From assembly GCF_019049655.1 (NCBI RefSeq), contig NZ_JAFMOX010000055.1, positions 1 to 64,000 on the forward strand: 64,000 bases of DNA. The letters are read 5' to 3'. Below, piece by piece: positions 34,511-45,099 of this stretch. The notes under the pieces are model-generated. The model did no database searches. It was not told the origin of the DNA and saw only the letters and a program-made list of their open reading frames with translations. The stretch comes from Rahnella rivi (GTDB lineage: Bacteria; Pseudomonadota; Gammaproteobacteria; Enterobacterales; Enterobacteriaceae). Made by a program: the position numbers and the translations under genes. The first letter of the stretch is position 1; each line of letters begins with the position of its first letter.

Positions 34511-36049
34511 ATGAAGAAGTCGTTAGTCGCTGTAAGCGTCATTGTCGTCCTTGGCGCAGCCTGGACAGGCGTCTCGTGGTACACGGGTAAACTCATCGAA
34601 CAACATATGGATGAAGAAGTCGCGGCGGCCAACAGCCAGCTGCAGACTGCTTTCCCGAAAGCCGGCCTGAAAGTCAGTTATCAGGATTACCAGCGTGGCG
34701 TGTTCAGCAGCAAATTGCGCATCGTTTTGCAACCTGATGCCGCTGCGGCCACCGCAGGTACCAGCGCACTGAAAACCGGTGATGAAATCGCGTTTATCGA
34801 AACCGTCGATCATGGCCCGTTCCCTGCCGCTCAGCTGAAGAAATTCAACCTGATCCCGAGCATGGCTTCGGTGCATTCCGAACTGCAAAACACCCCAACG
34901 CTCAAACCGTTGTTTGACGTGACCAAAGGTCGCTCGCTGATCACCGCGGATACCCGCGTCTCTTACAGCGGCGCGAGCGCATCGGCCATCGACATTATCC
35001 CGGTGACCTACCAGAAAGAAGAGAGCCAGCTGCAATTCTCCGGCGGCACCATCAATGTGGATGTGGATAAAGAGCTGACGGCGATGAAGCTGAAAGCGGA
35101 CATCGACAGCCTGGCGATCACCTCTAAAAACCAGTTCGGTCAGCTTGAAAAAGTGACGCTGGCCGGTTTAAACATGGACAGCGATACCCGGCAGGGTAAA
35201 TTCCAGGTCGGCGTGGGCGATCAGAACCTGAGCATCAAACAGATTCTGGTGAACGTTGACGGTAAAGACGCGGGCTCTCTGGATAACTTCAAACTGGTGA
35301 GCAAATTTGCTGAAAACGGCAATAACATCGGCGGCCAGCAGGATTACACCATTGATGCACTGAAAATTCAGGGTGCTGATTTCGGTTCTGCCAAACTGAC
35401 GCTGAAGCTGGACAAACTGGATGGCCCGGCGCTGAAACAGTTTGCTGATAATTACAATCAGCAATCCCGCGCCCTGCTGATGCAACAAGGTGAACTGGAT
35501 CCTGCGGTTTACCAGCAACAAGCCGCCGATATGCTGCTGGCGAATCTGCCTCTGCTGCTCAAAGGCAATCCAAGTATCAGCATTGCACCGCTGAGCTGGA
35601 AAAACAGCAAAGGTGAAAGTACCTTCAACCTGCATCTGGATCTGAAAGATCCGGCCGCTACACCTGCGCAAACGCAGGATCAGATGTTGTCTAATCTGGT
35701 CAGCAAAATCGACGCTAAACTGAATGTTCCGCTGGCGATGGCAACCGAAGTCACCACTCAGGTGGCTAAACTGGAAGGTTACAGCGGCGATGACGCCACC
35801 AAGCTGGCACAGCAGCAGGTTCAGGGTCTGGCAGCCATGGGTCAGATGTTTAAACTGACCACGGTGAAAGATGACACCCTGACCAGCAGCTTCAGCTATG
35901 CGGATAATCAGGTGGATCTGAACGGTCAGAAGATGACGTTGCAGGAATTTGCCGGTATGTTTGGCCTGTTCGGCGGCCCGGCTGCTCAGCCACAATCTGA
36001 AGCCCCTGCGCCTCTGGCACCGCCGGTCGCTCCGGTTCCGGCGCAGTAA
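34511..36049 (+). CDS. ydgA: YdgA family protein (DUF945)
   Basis: 512 residues; the E. coli homologue is a periplasm-facing inner-membrane protein of uncertain function. N-terminal membrane segment at about 5-22 (VAVSVIVVLGAAW), then a long soluble domain and a Pro/Ala-rich tail (about 490-512). The start at 34511 has AGGA upstream; an earlier frame start would run through the leader hairpin. DUF945 proteins resemble AsmA/outer-membrane-biogenesis-like beta-rich domains. Monocistronic, with terminators on both sides. Confidence 0.9.
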   Translation: MKKSLVAVSVIVVLGAAWTGVSWYTGKLIEQHMDEEVAAANSQLQTAFPKAGLKVSYQDYQRGVFSSKLRIVLQPDAAAATAGTSALKTGDEIAFIETVDHGPFPAAQLKKFNLIPSMASVHSELQNTPTLKPLFDVTKGRSLITADTRVSYSGASASAIDIIPVTYQKEESQLQFSGGTINVDVDKELTAMKLKADIDSLAITSKNQFGQLEKVTLAGLNMDSDTRQGKFQVGVGDQNLSIKQILVNVDGKDAGSLDNFKLVSKFAENGNNIGGQQDYTIDALKIQGADFGSAKLTLKLDKLDGPALKQFADNYNQQSRALLMQQGELDPAVYQQQAADMLLANLPLLLKGNPSISIAPLSWKNSKGESTFNLHLDLKDPAATPAQTQDQMLSNLVSKIDAKLNVPLAMATEVTTQVAKLEGYSGDDATKLAQQQVQGLAAMGQMFKLTTVKDDTLTSSFSYADNQVDLNGQKMTLQEFAGMFGLFGGPAAQPQSEAPAPLAPPVAPVPAQ

Positions 36050-36074
36050 TTCTGATACACCCGCGATAAGAACG

Positions 36075-36105
36075 AAAAGAGGGGAATGTCTTCCCCTCTT
36101 TTTTT
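36075..36105. terminator. Terminator between ydgA and bcsC
   Basis: AAAAGAGGGGAA / TTCCCCTCTTTT with a four-base loop and T run to 36105; 12-bp stem between convergent genes. Confidence 0.9.
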
Positions 36106-36122
36106 ATGCCTGAACCTTTCGC

Positions 36123-39100
36123 TTATTTGAAATCAGCATACGGCGTTAAAGGTTGCGGCGGCAGATCCAGACTGCCCTGCCAGCCCCCCATCGAATACCT
36201 CGCGTACAGTAAATAATGGCTCGGCGTGTAATCTTTCGCCTGCTGAATGTCGATACCCGCCCCGACCGTCCAGTGGGCGCTGACCCTTCTTTCCAGCAAG
36301 GCCTGCACGGTGTAGCCGAAACCGGAACCGCTGCTGCCGGACTCAACGGCACTTTTATCCGTTAACGTATCGGGGATCAGACTTTGGATCGGGTAACGTT
36401 TTTGGCTGCTTGTCGATGACTGTGACCAGGAAACCGAGCCGCCCAGTTGCCATGACCAGTTTTCCGTGCGCTGGCGATAATTCACCGGCACCGCCAGCGA
36501 GAAATAGCGCTGCGGGCTGTAATACCCGCCTTGTCCCAGCGTGTAACCGCTGAGATCTTTCTGGTAATGCCAGACCATCGAACTCAGGCCGACGGTCGCC
36601 CGGCGGTTATCCTCGTTGATGACCTTATAGTAATAGCCACCCATCAGCCGCTCACGGGTGTTGTCCGCCACATTCTTACCGGTCAGCTGATGCGCACTGA
36701 TGTCTGCCCAGACGCCGTTGGCTTCACCCTGATCGTAACTCAGGCCGAGGCTGGCACCGGTGGCGCGAACGCCGCCCCAGGTGGTATTGGTGCCCGGATC
36801 TTTCGCTCCGGCAAAGGAGAGCAGTGAGCTGGAAATCGGGCGGCGCGAGACGGTGGTGGTCCAGCCGATAGTCTCCCAGTCGCCGCTGTATGCCAGCCCG
36901 CCGACCCAGTCAACCACCGGGAAGCCGAGCGGCGTGGTGCCCAGATCCCCTTTCCATTGTTCATTTTCCCAGCCCGCCGCCAGACTCAGGCCATTGGCGT
37001 TCTGACTGCGATAACGCCGGCAAACCTGATCGGTACAGGTACCAAAGCTCTCTTCGAAGTTACCGTTCTGATGATCAAACGTTCCCGCATCCATCCGCAC
37101 CCAGTCAGCGCGCAGGAAACCTCTGCCCTGATACACCGGCATATCGGCCTGAAACATGGTGGTATTGGCGGTCAGATCGGATTTACCCGGCGTACCGCTG
37201 GACGCCCAGGAGTCGGTATCCACCGTGAAGTTGACGTCCTGCTGACGGTATAAATCATGGGCATCGGAGCGGATGCCGCGTTTAAGCCAGTCATCTCCGG
37301 CCTGCTGACGTGTGAGTCGGGTGTAACCGTCGTTATCTTCCGGCATCTGCGCCGTGATGCCGCTGGCCACCATCGCCTGTGCGTAATCCTGGCGGGCGAG
37401 ATCGGGCTGACCGAGCTGTTGTTCAACGTTCGCCGCATTACGGTAAATCAGCGCCTTATCCTGCCCGGCGGGTTGCTGGCGGGCGGCCATTTTAAGTGGC
37501 TGCAATAAAGTGTACGCCCTGCTGGCTTCGCCGACATCCAGCCAGGCCGTCGCCACCCGACGCTGCTGATTAAGACTCAGCCCGTCGGCCGGCAGATCCG
37601 CCTGTTGCAGACGCTGTTTCGCCAGTGCGGTATCGCCCGCCGCCAGGGCGGTGTCGATACCTGAAAGTGTTTTATCGAGCCGGATGCGCTGCGCCATTTC
37701 GCGCATATTGGCGTCCCATTGGTTCTGCGGCAACGTCTGTAAGTGGCGCAACGCCGCTTCATCGCGATCGGAACCCGAGAGGTAAAGCGAATAGGCATAG
37801 ACCTGCTGCGGATCGGCCGGTTTTTTCGCCGCCAGCCGGGTAAATGCGGCATCTGCTTTGTCCGGATGCCCCGCTTCACGCAGCGCACCGGCGTAGTGAT
37901 ACGTACTCCAGACGTCGTCCGGGGTCAGGGCCAGCACCTGCGCATAAAGTGTGGCAGCCTGATCCCACTGACGCGCTGCCACCGCTTTTTCCGCCTGCGC
38001 GGTCAGCACATCGCTTTGCAGGCTTTTCTGACGATCGCTGAACGTTTGCCGGGAAGCGGCAGGCAAGGTGCTGAGATAATCGAGCGCTTTTTGCGGCGAC
38101 TGCCGCTGATAAATGTTCACCAGCCCGCGTTCGGCGCTGCTGTTGTTGGGTTCCAGCACCAGCGCACGGCGATAAGCCTGTTCGGCGAGCGGATCGTTTT
38201 TACGTGCTACGGCCACATCACCGAGGCCAATTTGAGCCCAGGGATCGCGGGCGTCGATGTGCTGAGCCTGCTGATAGGCGCTTTGCGCCCGATCTAACTG
38301 CCCGGCCTTCAGCGCTTTATCGCCCTGCTCAATCCTGAGCCAGTAGCTGTTGGTGTCGATCAGGCTGTTCCATTTACTGGTGTTATAACCATCCTGTTCG
38401 GCTGCCCTGGCGCGCTGGAACATCGCCAGAGCCTGCTGACGGTTGCCGGAACGGGAATACGCCAGCCCCATCGCCCCGAGCACTTCAGCGTCGTTAGGTT
38501 TTTCCTGCAAGGCCTGACGCAGCGGCGCAATGGCCGCCGTGGAGCCGCCTTTTTCTATCTGCGCCAGCCCTTTGATCCGTGCCTGATAGTGAGGATCGGC
38601 AAGCATCGCCTGCTGTCTCTGGAGTTCCTGCTGGGCGGCGATCACCTGAGGGCCGGTATCAAAGGTGGCGATAAACGCCTGCAACGCATCGACACTGGCA
38701 TTCGCCACCGGCTGCGCCCTGATGCGCGCCAGCCATAAATCTGCGGCAGGCGACCGCCCTTCATTGGTGGTGGCAACCTGTTTCACCAGCGCGACCCCAC
38801 CGGCGTTGTCACCGGCATCAAACGCCATTTGTGCCAGTTGCAACCGTAGCTGCACATCACCGGGATACTGTTGATTGAGTGCCTGAAGCTGCCCTTGCGC
38901 ACGGGCTTTCTGCCCAGGCAGCCGTGCGACCAGCTGCCAGTATTCCACGGCGAGATCGAGCGTTGGCGGCTGCCCCTGAAATAACGCATCGTACTGGGCT
39001 TTGGCTTCGTCGAGACGTCCGGCGGTCGCCAGTAAGCGCGTTTGCTGGAGTTTTTGCTGCATGTCCGGCGAGGCAATCCGCAAGCTTAGCTGCGCCTGCC

Positions 39101-39443
39101 GGAAGTCGTCAGAATCTGGCGCGACCTGCTGAATTTTTTGCAATTGCTGTTTCGCACCGGCCTGATCCCCTTCGCGCAGTAACAGCCGCAAACGGGCGGA
39201 AAGCACCTGCGGATTCTGAGGATCCATCAGTTCCAGACGAAAAAGCGACTGACGCACCAGTTCTTCCTGATGGCTGGCTTCACCGACGCGTACCTGTTCC
39301 AGCAGCCACTGCTCAGGGGAAACCACCGGTGCGGCCCCGGCCTGTGCGCTCAGCAGCGCCAGCCCCAGGGTCAGGGCCAGCCTGTTGAATGTGAACGGCA
39401 TCTTGTGAGGGGTGTTCACGGGCTTATTCCTGATCGTCTTCAT
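36123..39443 (-). CDS. bcsC: BcsC, cellulose secretion outer-membrane porin with TPR scaffold
   Basis: 1106 residues. A Sec signal (hydrophobic about 20-38, AGAAP) is followed by TPR repeats (about 45-760) and a C-terminal beta-barrel (from about 790, ending SLDLPPQPLTPYADFK as in E. coli). The TPR part binds periplasmic partners and the barrel exports the glucan. Its ATG overlaps the bcsB stop by 20 bases, so translation is coupled. In E. coli bcsZ lies between bcsB and bcsC; it is absent here. A second ATG at 39401 is possible. Confidence 0.94.
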   Translation of the reverse strand: MKTIRNKPVNTPHKMPFTFNRLALTLGLALLSAQAGAAPVVSPEQWLLEQVRVGEASHQEELVRQSLFRLELMDPQNPQVLSARLRLLLREGDQAGAKQQLQKIQQVAPDSDDFRQAQLSLRIASPDMQQKLQQTRLLATAGRLDEAKAQYDALFQGQPPTLDLAVEYWQLVARLPGQKARAQGQLQALNQQYPGDVQLRLQLAQMAFDAGDNAGGVALVKQVATTNEGRSPAADLWLARIRAQPVANASVDALQAFIATFDTGPQVIAAQQELQRQQAMLADPHYQARIKGLAQIEKGGSTAAIAPLRQALQEKPNDAEVLGAMGLAYSRSGNRQQALAMFQRARAAEQDGYNTSKWNSLIDTNSYWLRIEQGDKALKAGQLDRAQSAYQQAQHIDARDPWAQIGLGDVAVARKNDPLAEQAYRRALVLEPNNSSAERGLVNIYQRQSPQKALDYLSTLPAASRQTFSDRQKSLQSDVLTAQAEKAVAARQWDQAATLYAQVLALTPDDVWSTYHYAGALREAGHPDKADAAFTRLAAKKPADPQQVYAYSLYLSGSDRDEAALRHLQTLPQNQWDANMREMAQRIRLDKTLSGIDTALAAGDTALAKQRLQQADLPADGLSLNQQRRVATAWLDVGEASRAYTLLQPLKMAARQQPAGQDKALIYRNAANVEQQLGQPDLARQDYAQAMVASGITAQMPEDNDGYTRLTRQQAGDDWLKRGIRSDAHDLYRQQDVNFTVDTDSWASSGTPGKSDLTANTTMFQADMPVYQGRGFLRADWVRMDAGTFDHQNGNFEESFGTCTDQVCRRYRSQNANGLSLAAGWENEQWKGDLGTTPLGFPVVDWVGGLAYSGDWETIGWTTTVSRRPISSSLLSFAGAKDPGTNTTWGGVRATGASLGLSYDQGEANGVWADISAHQLTGKNVADNTRERLMGGYYYKVINEDNRRATVGLSSMVWHYQKDLSGYTLGQGGYYSPQRYFSLAVPVNYRQRTENWSWQLGGSVSWSQSSTSSQKRYPIQSLIPDTLTDKSAVESGSSGSGFGYTVQALLERRVSAHWTVGAGIDIQQAKDYTPSHYLLYARYSMGGWQGSLDLPPQPLTPYADFK

Positions 39444-41763
39444 ACAAACGACGACGGCTCAGGGCACGCAAGCCACTCCACAGCAAAATAGCCGCGAGAA
39501 TCACCACGACAACCGCCATCACCGCCAGTAAAACCGGATGTGTCGCCAGCGCATTCCAGACGCGCTCCCACCACGGCAGATGCCCCACGTAATAGGTATC
39601 GCCGACTTTGAGGCTGGTGGTACCGGAATCACGCACCACCGCCACCGAGCCGTAAACCAGCGCGCGCTGTTTGGTGTCCTGCAAAGAGTGATTGAGCATG
39701 TCAAAGCCCTGCTGACCATTCGCCATCAGGGCAACCACGCTGCGTTGTTCGAAATACGGCGACTGGAAACCGACAACCGCCGCCACAGGGCCCTGTGCGG
39801 TGATCTGCGCACTGGCATCGACGCGGGCATCGCTGGCCGGTGCGGCGTTATCCGGCAGCGGTGTCTGGCGGATTGGCGTGTTGATCGCATCCCGCGCCGC
39901 ATTGATCAGCAGATTGGCTTTTTTATCATCGCGCATACTGTCATCACGTAAATCCGCCGGTAATTCACCCACCACCAGCAAATCGGCATCCGTTGATTTG
40001 GCTTTCGCGGCATCTTCGGTCAGGCTGACGCTCAGCGCCGGATAACCGGTCAGCGCGCCGATATTCCCCAGCGCATTGAGCAGCGTGGTCAGTTGCACCG
40101 GCTGCGGCTGCGGCTGAACCAGCAGCAGCGTCTGAGACAAATCCGCCATGCGGCTGAACGGGAAACCGGCATTGGCAAAGGCGCGTAAATCCGGCATCGC
40201 CATAAAGTGACGATAACCGGAGAAATCGATGGTGGAGCTGTCGTCGATCACCACGTGATTCGGCACCGTGGTATAGGTTTCGCAACGTCCTTCGGTGCCG
40301 CTCGCCAGCAGAGAGGTGTAATCAAAATCAAAGCGCATCTGGTTGACTGCGCCGAGTTTCAGCGCCGGAATGTTCAGGTCTTTGCTGCCATCGAGCAGCC
40401 CCTGCAACAGCGACAAATGCAGTAACTGCGAATCTTCATCGTGGCCGGTTTTCAGGGTCAGATCCTGCATAAACTGGTTATTCAGGCTGATGCTCAGCCG
40501 TGAGGTATTTTTCAGCTGCGGCGAGGTATAGCGGTATCTGAGACGCATATCGATACCCGAACTGTTGATCAAAAACAGATCCGGCGGCAGGTTGATGTTC
40601 AGGGTGATCGGGTTTGGCTGAATGCCGTCAGACTGCAACTGTTCGGCATATTGTTTCAGTTCACCAAAGTTCATCGGACGATCGGTGCGTACCCAGTTTG
40701 GCGCGTCATACGGCTGACGGGCCTGAACCTGCTCCACTTTATCCACGCCCACGGTCTGCCCGCGGAACAGAATATTGCCCTGAGCGATGCCTTTTACCGC
40801 CGTCAGCAGATCCTGATCGTCACGGCCCAGAATCAGCAGCATTTTAACGTACGGGTTATCCGCCCGGCTGGTCATCTGCACCACCGGTCCTTTTACCGGC
40901 GGCATCTCTTTGAGGAAATCAGGGCGTTTGTCGTTAGTGGCAAAGACCACCGCATGGCTGTCCGGCAGCTGGTTATACAGGGCCGGGAATGACTGGCCGC
41001 GCCACTGCGCTTTGGTACCAAACCAGGACGCCAGAATAGCCGCCGCCTGTTGTTGTGTGGCATCCGGCGAGGCGGCAAACACCATCGGCAAATCCAGCGG
41101 CCGGCTGTCGCGGGCATCAAAGAACGGCACCGGGAAATGCGCCAGATCGTTGCTCAGCGGCAGCTTCTGATATTGCAGGCTGAGCGAACTTCCCTTACCA
41201 AGCTCCAGCCACAGTGTGCTGTTAGCCGGGTTTTCACAGATATTCTGATAATGACCGATAAACTCCAGACGGATGCGGTTGAAGTCAGTCACATAGCGCG
41301 GGTCAATCACCATTTGCAGATGATTTTTCTTGCCGAGCTGGTCTTTATCGATGACTTCAACGCCCATCAGCTGATCGTTGAGATAAACCTTCAGATGCGA
41401 CTGGACCGGAATGAGCGACGGCGACGGCGTGAATTCCAGATTCAGCGTCGCCTGCGTCACCACTTCGTCGCTGCGCACGCCGAACTCGATCTGGCCGTTG
41501 GGCTGGATGCCGCGCAAGGTTATCGCGCCCGGCGTCGGTGCCACATCGGCAAACGGCAGCGACAGGCTGCGCACCGGCGCGCCAGGGATGATCATCGGGT
41601 TGACCGCAGGCGCGACCATCGGCAGTGCCACCTGTGGCGGCGTCGCAGCCGTTTGCGGCAATACCGCCGCCGTGGCCTGCTCGCCATAGGCAGAGGCCGC
41701 AGAACCCAATGCCAGTGTCATCAATGCGGATGCCATCAAAGTCGTCAAAGGAAGTCTTTTCAT
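39424..41763 (-). CDS. bcsB: BcsB, cellulose synthase regulatory subunit
   Basis: 779-residue periplasmic partner of BcsA. It has a signal peptide (about 1-25), repeated carbohydrate-binding-like and flavodoxin-like domains, and a C-terminal membrane anchor (ATHPVLLAVMAVVVVILAAIL, about 740-765) that docks to BcsA. Start overlaps the bcsA stop as TAATG, indicating coupled translation and equal stoichiometry. Confidence 0.94.
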   Translation of the reverse strand: MKRLPLTTLMASALMTLALGSAASAYGEQATAAVLPQTAATPPQVALPMVAPAVNPMIIPGAPVRSLSLPFADVAPTPGAITLRGIQPNGQIEFGVRSDEVVTQATLNLEFTPSPSLIPVQSHLKVYLNDQLMGVEVIDKDQLGKKNHLQMVIDPRYVTDFNRIRLEFIGHYQNICENPANSTLWLELGKGSSLSLQYQKLPLSNDLAHFPVPFFDARDSRPLDLPMVFAASPDATQQQAAAILASWFGTKAQWRGQSFPALYNQLPDSHAVVFATNDKRPDFLKEMPPVKGPVVQMTSRADNPYVKMLLILGRDDQDLLTAVKGIAQGNILFRGQTVGVDKVEQVQARQPYDAPNWVRTDRPMNFGELKQYAEQLQSDGIQPNPITLNINLPPDLFLINSSGIDMRLRYRYTSPQLKNTSRLSISLNNQFMQDLTLKTGHDEDSQLLHLSLLQGLLDGSKDLNIPALKLGAVNQMRFDFDYTSLLASGTEGRCETYTTVPNHVVIDDSSTIDFSGYRHFMAMPDLRAFANAGFPFSRMADLSQTLLLVQPQPQPVQLTTLLNALGNIGALTGYPALSVSLTEDAAKAKSTDADLLVVGELPADLRDDSMRDDKKANLLINAARDAINTPIRQTPLPDNAAPASDARVDASAQITAQGPVAAVVGFQSPYFEQRSVVALMANGQQGFDMLNHSLQDTKQRALVYGSVAVVRDSGTTSLKVGDTYYVGHLPWWERVWNALATHPVLLAVMAVVVVILAAILLWSGLRALSRRRLYEDDQE

Positions 41764-44375
41764 TATTTTGTCATCATCAGGGTTGATTCATCAGGCTGAA
41801 CGGACAGCGGCGGGTTACGCGGCGCAAACGAGAGCAACCAGCGGCCAAACGTCTGGGTTTTGGAGGCCAGTGGCCGGTAGCGCTGCGGGGCGATATCCAG
41901 CATTCGCATATATCCGCGGATCCCCAGCCCCAGCACTTCCCGCAGACTTTCCATCGGTTTGTCTTCCGGGAAGCTGTCTTCGCGTAATACCCAGCTGTCT
42001 GCCCGGGCAAAGGTACATTGAATAAAATCGATGTGTTGTTGTGTGGTTAACGGCAGAAGCTGCATCCCCATACTTTGGCCGAAGACACGGCTGACCTGCA
42101 CCGGGAAGGCATACTCCTGCTGGCCGCGATGCAGAATTAACGTGACGTTGTCACCGGCATTGAAATAACGGGCGCTTTCCGTTTCCAGCCCGACGCCGTT
42201 GTCGGAGTAATCCTGTACGGTGCACACATACAGATGGCCGTCAGGGCGCAGCAGCGACGCCGGCATTTTGGCGTCTACGCGGTGCGCCTGACGCACCTGC
42301 TTGGATTCAAACGCCACGGCGATCGCCCCGCCGAGAATGATCATGTTGTAAATCACCCAAGCCATGCTCACCAGCACCGTCAGCAATTCATCCGCCTGAC
42401 CATAAATCGCGCGATAAATACCAAAGAACAGCCCGGCCAGATTAAGCAACATCAGCACCTGATAAGGACGGCTGATTTTCCAGTCGACGTAAGCGTGTTT
42501 ATTCAGCCCGCCTTTCGCAGTGACGTTAAAAGTGCCGGCGTGAGGATTAAATAACGCCACAGTCGTCGGCCTGGCGATGTACCAGGCCAGCACGGTTTCG
42601 TAAATCTCGTTCCAGAATGAGTGACGGTATTTGCCCTGCACGCGGGAGTTGGTCAGGCTGGCGTGGATCATGTGCGGCAGAACATACAGCGCGATGGCCA
42701 GCGCAGGCGCGTAAATGACATAGGCATGCATCAGCAGGAAAGCCAGCGGCGCAGTCAGGAAGATCAGGCGTGGTATACCGGCCAGAAAGTGCATCATCGC
42801 GTTGGCATAACACAACCGCTGCGCGAGTTTCAGGCCTTTACCGAACAGCGGATTATCCAGTCGGAATATCTGCACCATGCCGCGCGCCCAGCGGATACGC
42901 TGGCTGACGTGCGCCGCCAGACTTTCCGTCGCCAGCCCTGCGGCCTGCGGAATGCGGATATAGGCAGAACTGTAACCGTGGCGATGCATACGCAGCGAGG
43001 TGTGGGCATCTTCGGTGACGGTTTCAACCGCAATGCCGCCGATCTCATTGAGCACATCACGCCGCAACACCGCGCAGGAGCCACAGAAGAAACTGGCATC
43101 CCACAGGTCATTGCCGTCCTGCACCAGCCCGTAGAACAGTTCGCCTTCGTTAGGCGTGCGCCGCATACGTCCGAGGTTTCGTTCGAACGGATCCGGTGAA
43201 AAGAAGTGATGCGGCGTCTGCAACATGCTGAGTTTTTTATCTTTAAAGAACCAGCCGACGGTCAGTTGCAGGAAAGAACGGGTCGGAACGTGGTCGCAGT
43301 CAAAAATGGCCACCAGTTCGCCCTGCGCCTGCTTCAGCGCGTGATTGATATTCCCGGCTTTGGCATGTTCATGGGTTTCACGCGCGATGTACTTAATGCC
43401 AATCTCATGGGCGAAATCGGCGAACTCCGGCCGGTTGCCGTCGTCCAGCAAATAAATCGTCAGTTTGTCGCGCGGCCAGTCCAGCCCCAGCGCCGCATAC
43501 AGCGTCGGTTTCACCACGCTGAGATCTTCGTTATAGGTGGGGATCATTAAATCAACCGTCGGCCAGACGCTGACATCCGCAGGCATGGGCACGGGCTTGC
43601 GGTTCAGCGGCCAGATGGTCTGCACATAACCCAGCACCAGCACCGTCCACGAATAGGTTTCGGCCAGCAGCAACAGCAATCCGCAGGTCAGGCTCAGCGG
43701 ATCGTCCCAGTTCAGGGTCGAGGTATAGCGCCACCACAGGTAGCGACAGGAAATGGTCAGCGACAGCACAATCAGCATCAGCGCCGGGAAACGGCCAGGG
43801 ATACGCCGGATGATCATCGCAATGCTCCACAGCAGCACCACGAAAACAAACTGCGCCGGGTAACCGAACGGCTGAGAAATGCAAAACATCGCCAGCGTCA
43901 GCGCCACCAGACCTGCCAGCAGTATCAACACCCGTTTTGCCACGCGGTTCATGGTGCTGACGCGGCGTACCACTCTGGCTTCCAGCGGATTTTGTTCCAC
44001 CTTCACCGGCAGCGCTTCCAGCCAGCCGTAGAAGCGGTCGCGCAGCCGCTGCGGCCAGCGGGTGTAAGTGAAACGTTCGCGCAGGCCGTTGGAGGGAATG
44101 ATGATCATCAGCCACAGGCTTTGCAGCAGGTAACGTAACGGGTCGGCCAGTTTCGGGCGATCGGCAGAAAGTTGCGGATACCAGCGGGCGCGTTGTCCGC
44201 TCACCCGTTGCCACGACGGCGATTCAAACCGTAAAAACAGCCAGCTCAGGGCGATGCAAAACACCATGGTCGCGGCGGCAACCGGTGACGCGTGATGATG
44301 GCGGTAGCGGCGATAGCGGCTCTGCAACACGGAGATCACCGGCGGGACCAGCAAAACGTTCAGCAGGCGGCTCAT
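41763..44375 (-). CDS. bcsA: BcsA, cellulose synthase catalytic subunit (GT2, PilZ)
   Basis: 870 residues. Polymerises UDP-glucose to beta-1,4-glucan and pushes it through its own channel. GT2 motifs: TYNED, LLDDGN, DCDH, TED and QRIRW (QxxRW). Multiple TM helices flank the GT domain. The C-terminal PilZ domain has RQAHR (RxxxR) and DYSDNG (DxSxxG), so c-di-GMP activation is expected. The ATG overlaps the bcsQ stop (ATGA). A matS site lies inside. Confidence 0.96.
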   Translation of the reverse strand: MSRLLNVLLVPPVISVLQSRYRRYRHHHASPVAAATMVFCIALSWLFLRFESPSWQRVSGQRARWYPQLSADRPKLADPLRYLLQSLWLMIIIPSNGLRERFTYTRWPQRLRDRFYGWLEALPVKVEQNPLEARVVRRVSTMNRVAKRVLILLAGLVALTLAMFCISQPFGYPAQFVFVVLLWSIAMIIRRIPGRFPALMLIVLSLTISCRYLWWRYTSTLNWDDPLSLTCGLLLLLAETYSWTVLVLGYVQTIWPLNRKPVPMPADVSVWPTVDLMIPTYNEDLSVVKPTLYAALGLDWPRDKLTIYLLDDGNRPEFADFAHEIGIKYIARETHEHAKAGNINHALKQAQGELVAIFDCDHVPTRSFLQLTVGWFFKDKKLSMLQTPHHFFSPDPFERNLGRMRRTPNEGELFYGLVQDGNDLWDASFFCGSCAVLRRDVLNEIGGIAVETVTEDAHTSLRMHRHGYSSAYIRIPQAAGLATESLAAHVSQRIRWARGMVQIFRLDNPLFGKGLKLAQRLCYANAMMHFLAGIPRLIFLTAPLAFLLMHAYVIYAPALAIALYVLPHMIHASLTNSRVQGKYRHSFWNEIYETVLAWYIARPTTVALFNPHAGTFNVTAKGGLNKHAYVDWKISRPYQVLMLLNLAGLFFGIYRAIYGQADELLTVLVSMAWVIYNMIILGGAIAVAFESKQVRQAHRVDAKMPASLLRPDGHLYVCTVQDYSDNGVGLETESARYFNAGDNVTLILHRGQQEYAFPVQVSRVFGQSMGMQLLPLTTQQHIDFIQCTFARADSWVLREDSFPEDKPMESLREVLGLGIRGYMRMLDIAPQRYRPLASKTQTFGRWLLSFAPRNPPLSVQPDESTLMMTK
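42142..42154. other. matS site (MatP binding)
   Basis: GTGACGTTGTCAC, perfect match to GTGACRNYGTCAC, within bcsA. Confidence 0.85.
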
Positions 44376-45097
44376 GCGCTGGCGCTCCGCCGATCGTCAT
44401 GGCTGCGCAAATTCAGCAGGCACCAGCTTGCCAGGGTATTGAGTTCCCGGCTGATTTTACTGTCAGGGTCCCACTCGCCTACCGGCTGTTTGGCCGCCAG
44501 CGATTCGGCCATCGATTCGTCACGGTGCAAAACGGTCGGAACCAGCGACGCCAGCGTTTCCTGCCAAAGCAATAAAATGTCCTGCTGCAGCTGGCTGGAG
44601 GTCATGAACTGATTCACCAGATAACGGCCATTGGCCGGCAGCGCGTGCTGATGTAAACGCACGTGCGACTGCGTATCGGCGTGCAGCAACATCAGTGTGG
44701 CGTCGGCCACCGTCTGGGCAGGCAGAGGGTCCGCCGCCGGTGAGTCGATGAGGATCCAGTCATACACGCCGGTATTTTTCAGCTGACGAATCGCGCGCGG
44801 CCAGTCAAAAGGTAATGGCGAATCGCCACCAGGCCGGACATTGCCATAAGGCAGAAAATCGAGTCGGGGATGATAACGCAGGGCCGATGCCTGCCAGGCG
44901 GTCCCCGCCTGATGTGCAGCGCACCAGCCGCGGGACTGTTCAAACGGCATACCGAAATGCAGGCGCAACAAGTTATCCGGGGAGAAGTCGATCACCAGAA
45001 CCTTTTCATTGAGCTGTGCAAGGGCCCAGGCCAGCGCAGCCGTCACGCAGGTGGTGCCCGTGCCGCCCCGAAAACCCTGTAACGCGATAACGGCCAT
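44372..45097 (-). CDS. bcsQ: BcsQ, ParA/MinD-like ATPase for cellulose synthase localisation
   Basis: 241 residues. Deviant P-loop GFRGGTGTTCVTA (about 8-20) and VLVIDFSPDNLLRLHF match E. coli BcsQ (YhjQ). The lysine usual in the P-loop is Thr, as in the MinD-like BcsQ type. Required in E. coli for polar placement and full activity of the synthase. Two bases separate it from bcsR; it overlaps bcsA by ATGA. Intact frame, unlike the E. coli K-12 bcsQ nonsense allele. Confidence 0.9.
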   Translation of the reverse strand: MAVIALQGFRGGTGTTCVTAALAWALAQLNEKVLVIDFSPDNLLRLHFGMPFEQSRGWCAAHQAGTAWQASALRYHPRLDFLPYGNVRPGGDSPLPFDWPRAIRQLKNTGVYDWILIDSPAADPLPAQTVADATLMLLHADTQSHVRLHQHALPANGRYLVNQFMTSSQLQQDILLLWQETLASLVPTVLHRDESMAESLAAKQPVGEWDPDSKISRELNTLASWCLLNLRSHDDRRSASA

Positions 45098-45099
45098 GA

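Noticed and set aside
42337..42356. Ter-like string ATCATGTTGTAAATC in bcsA
   Set aside because: It shares only ATGTTGTAA with the Ter core and lacks the critical G and the ACTA end; it lies in conserved coding sequence.
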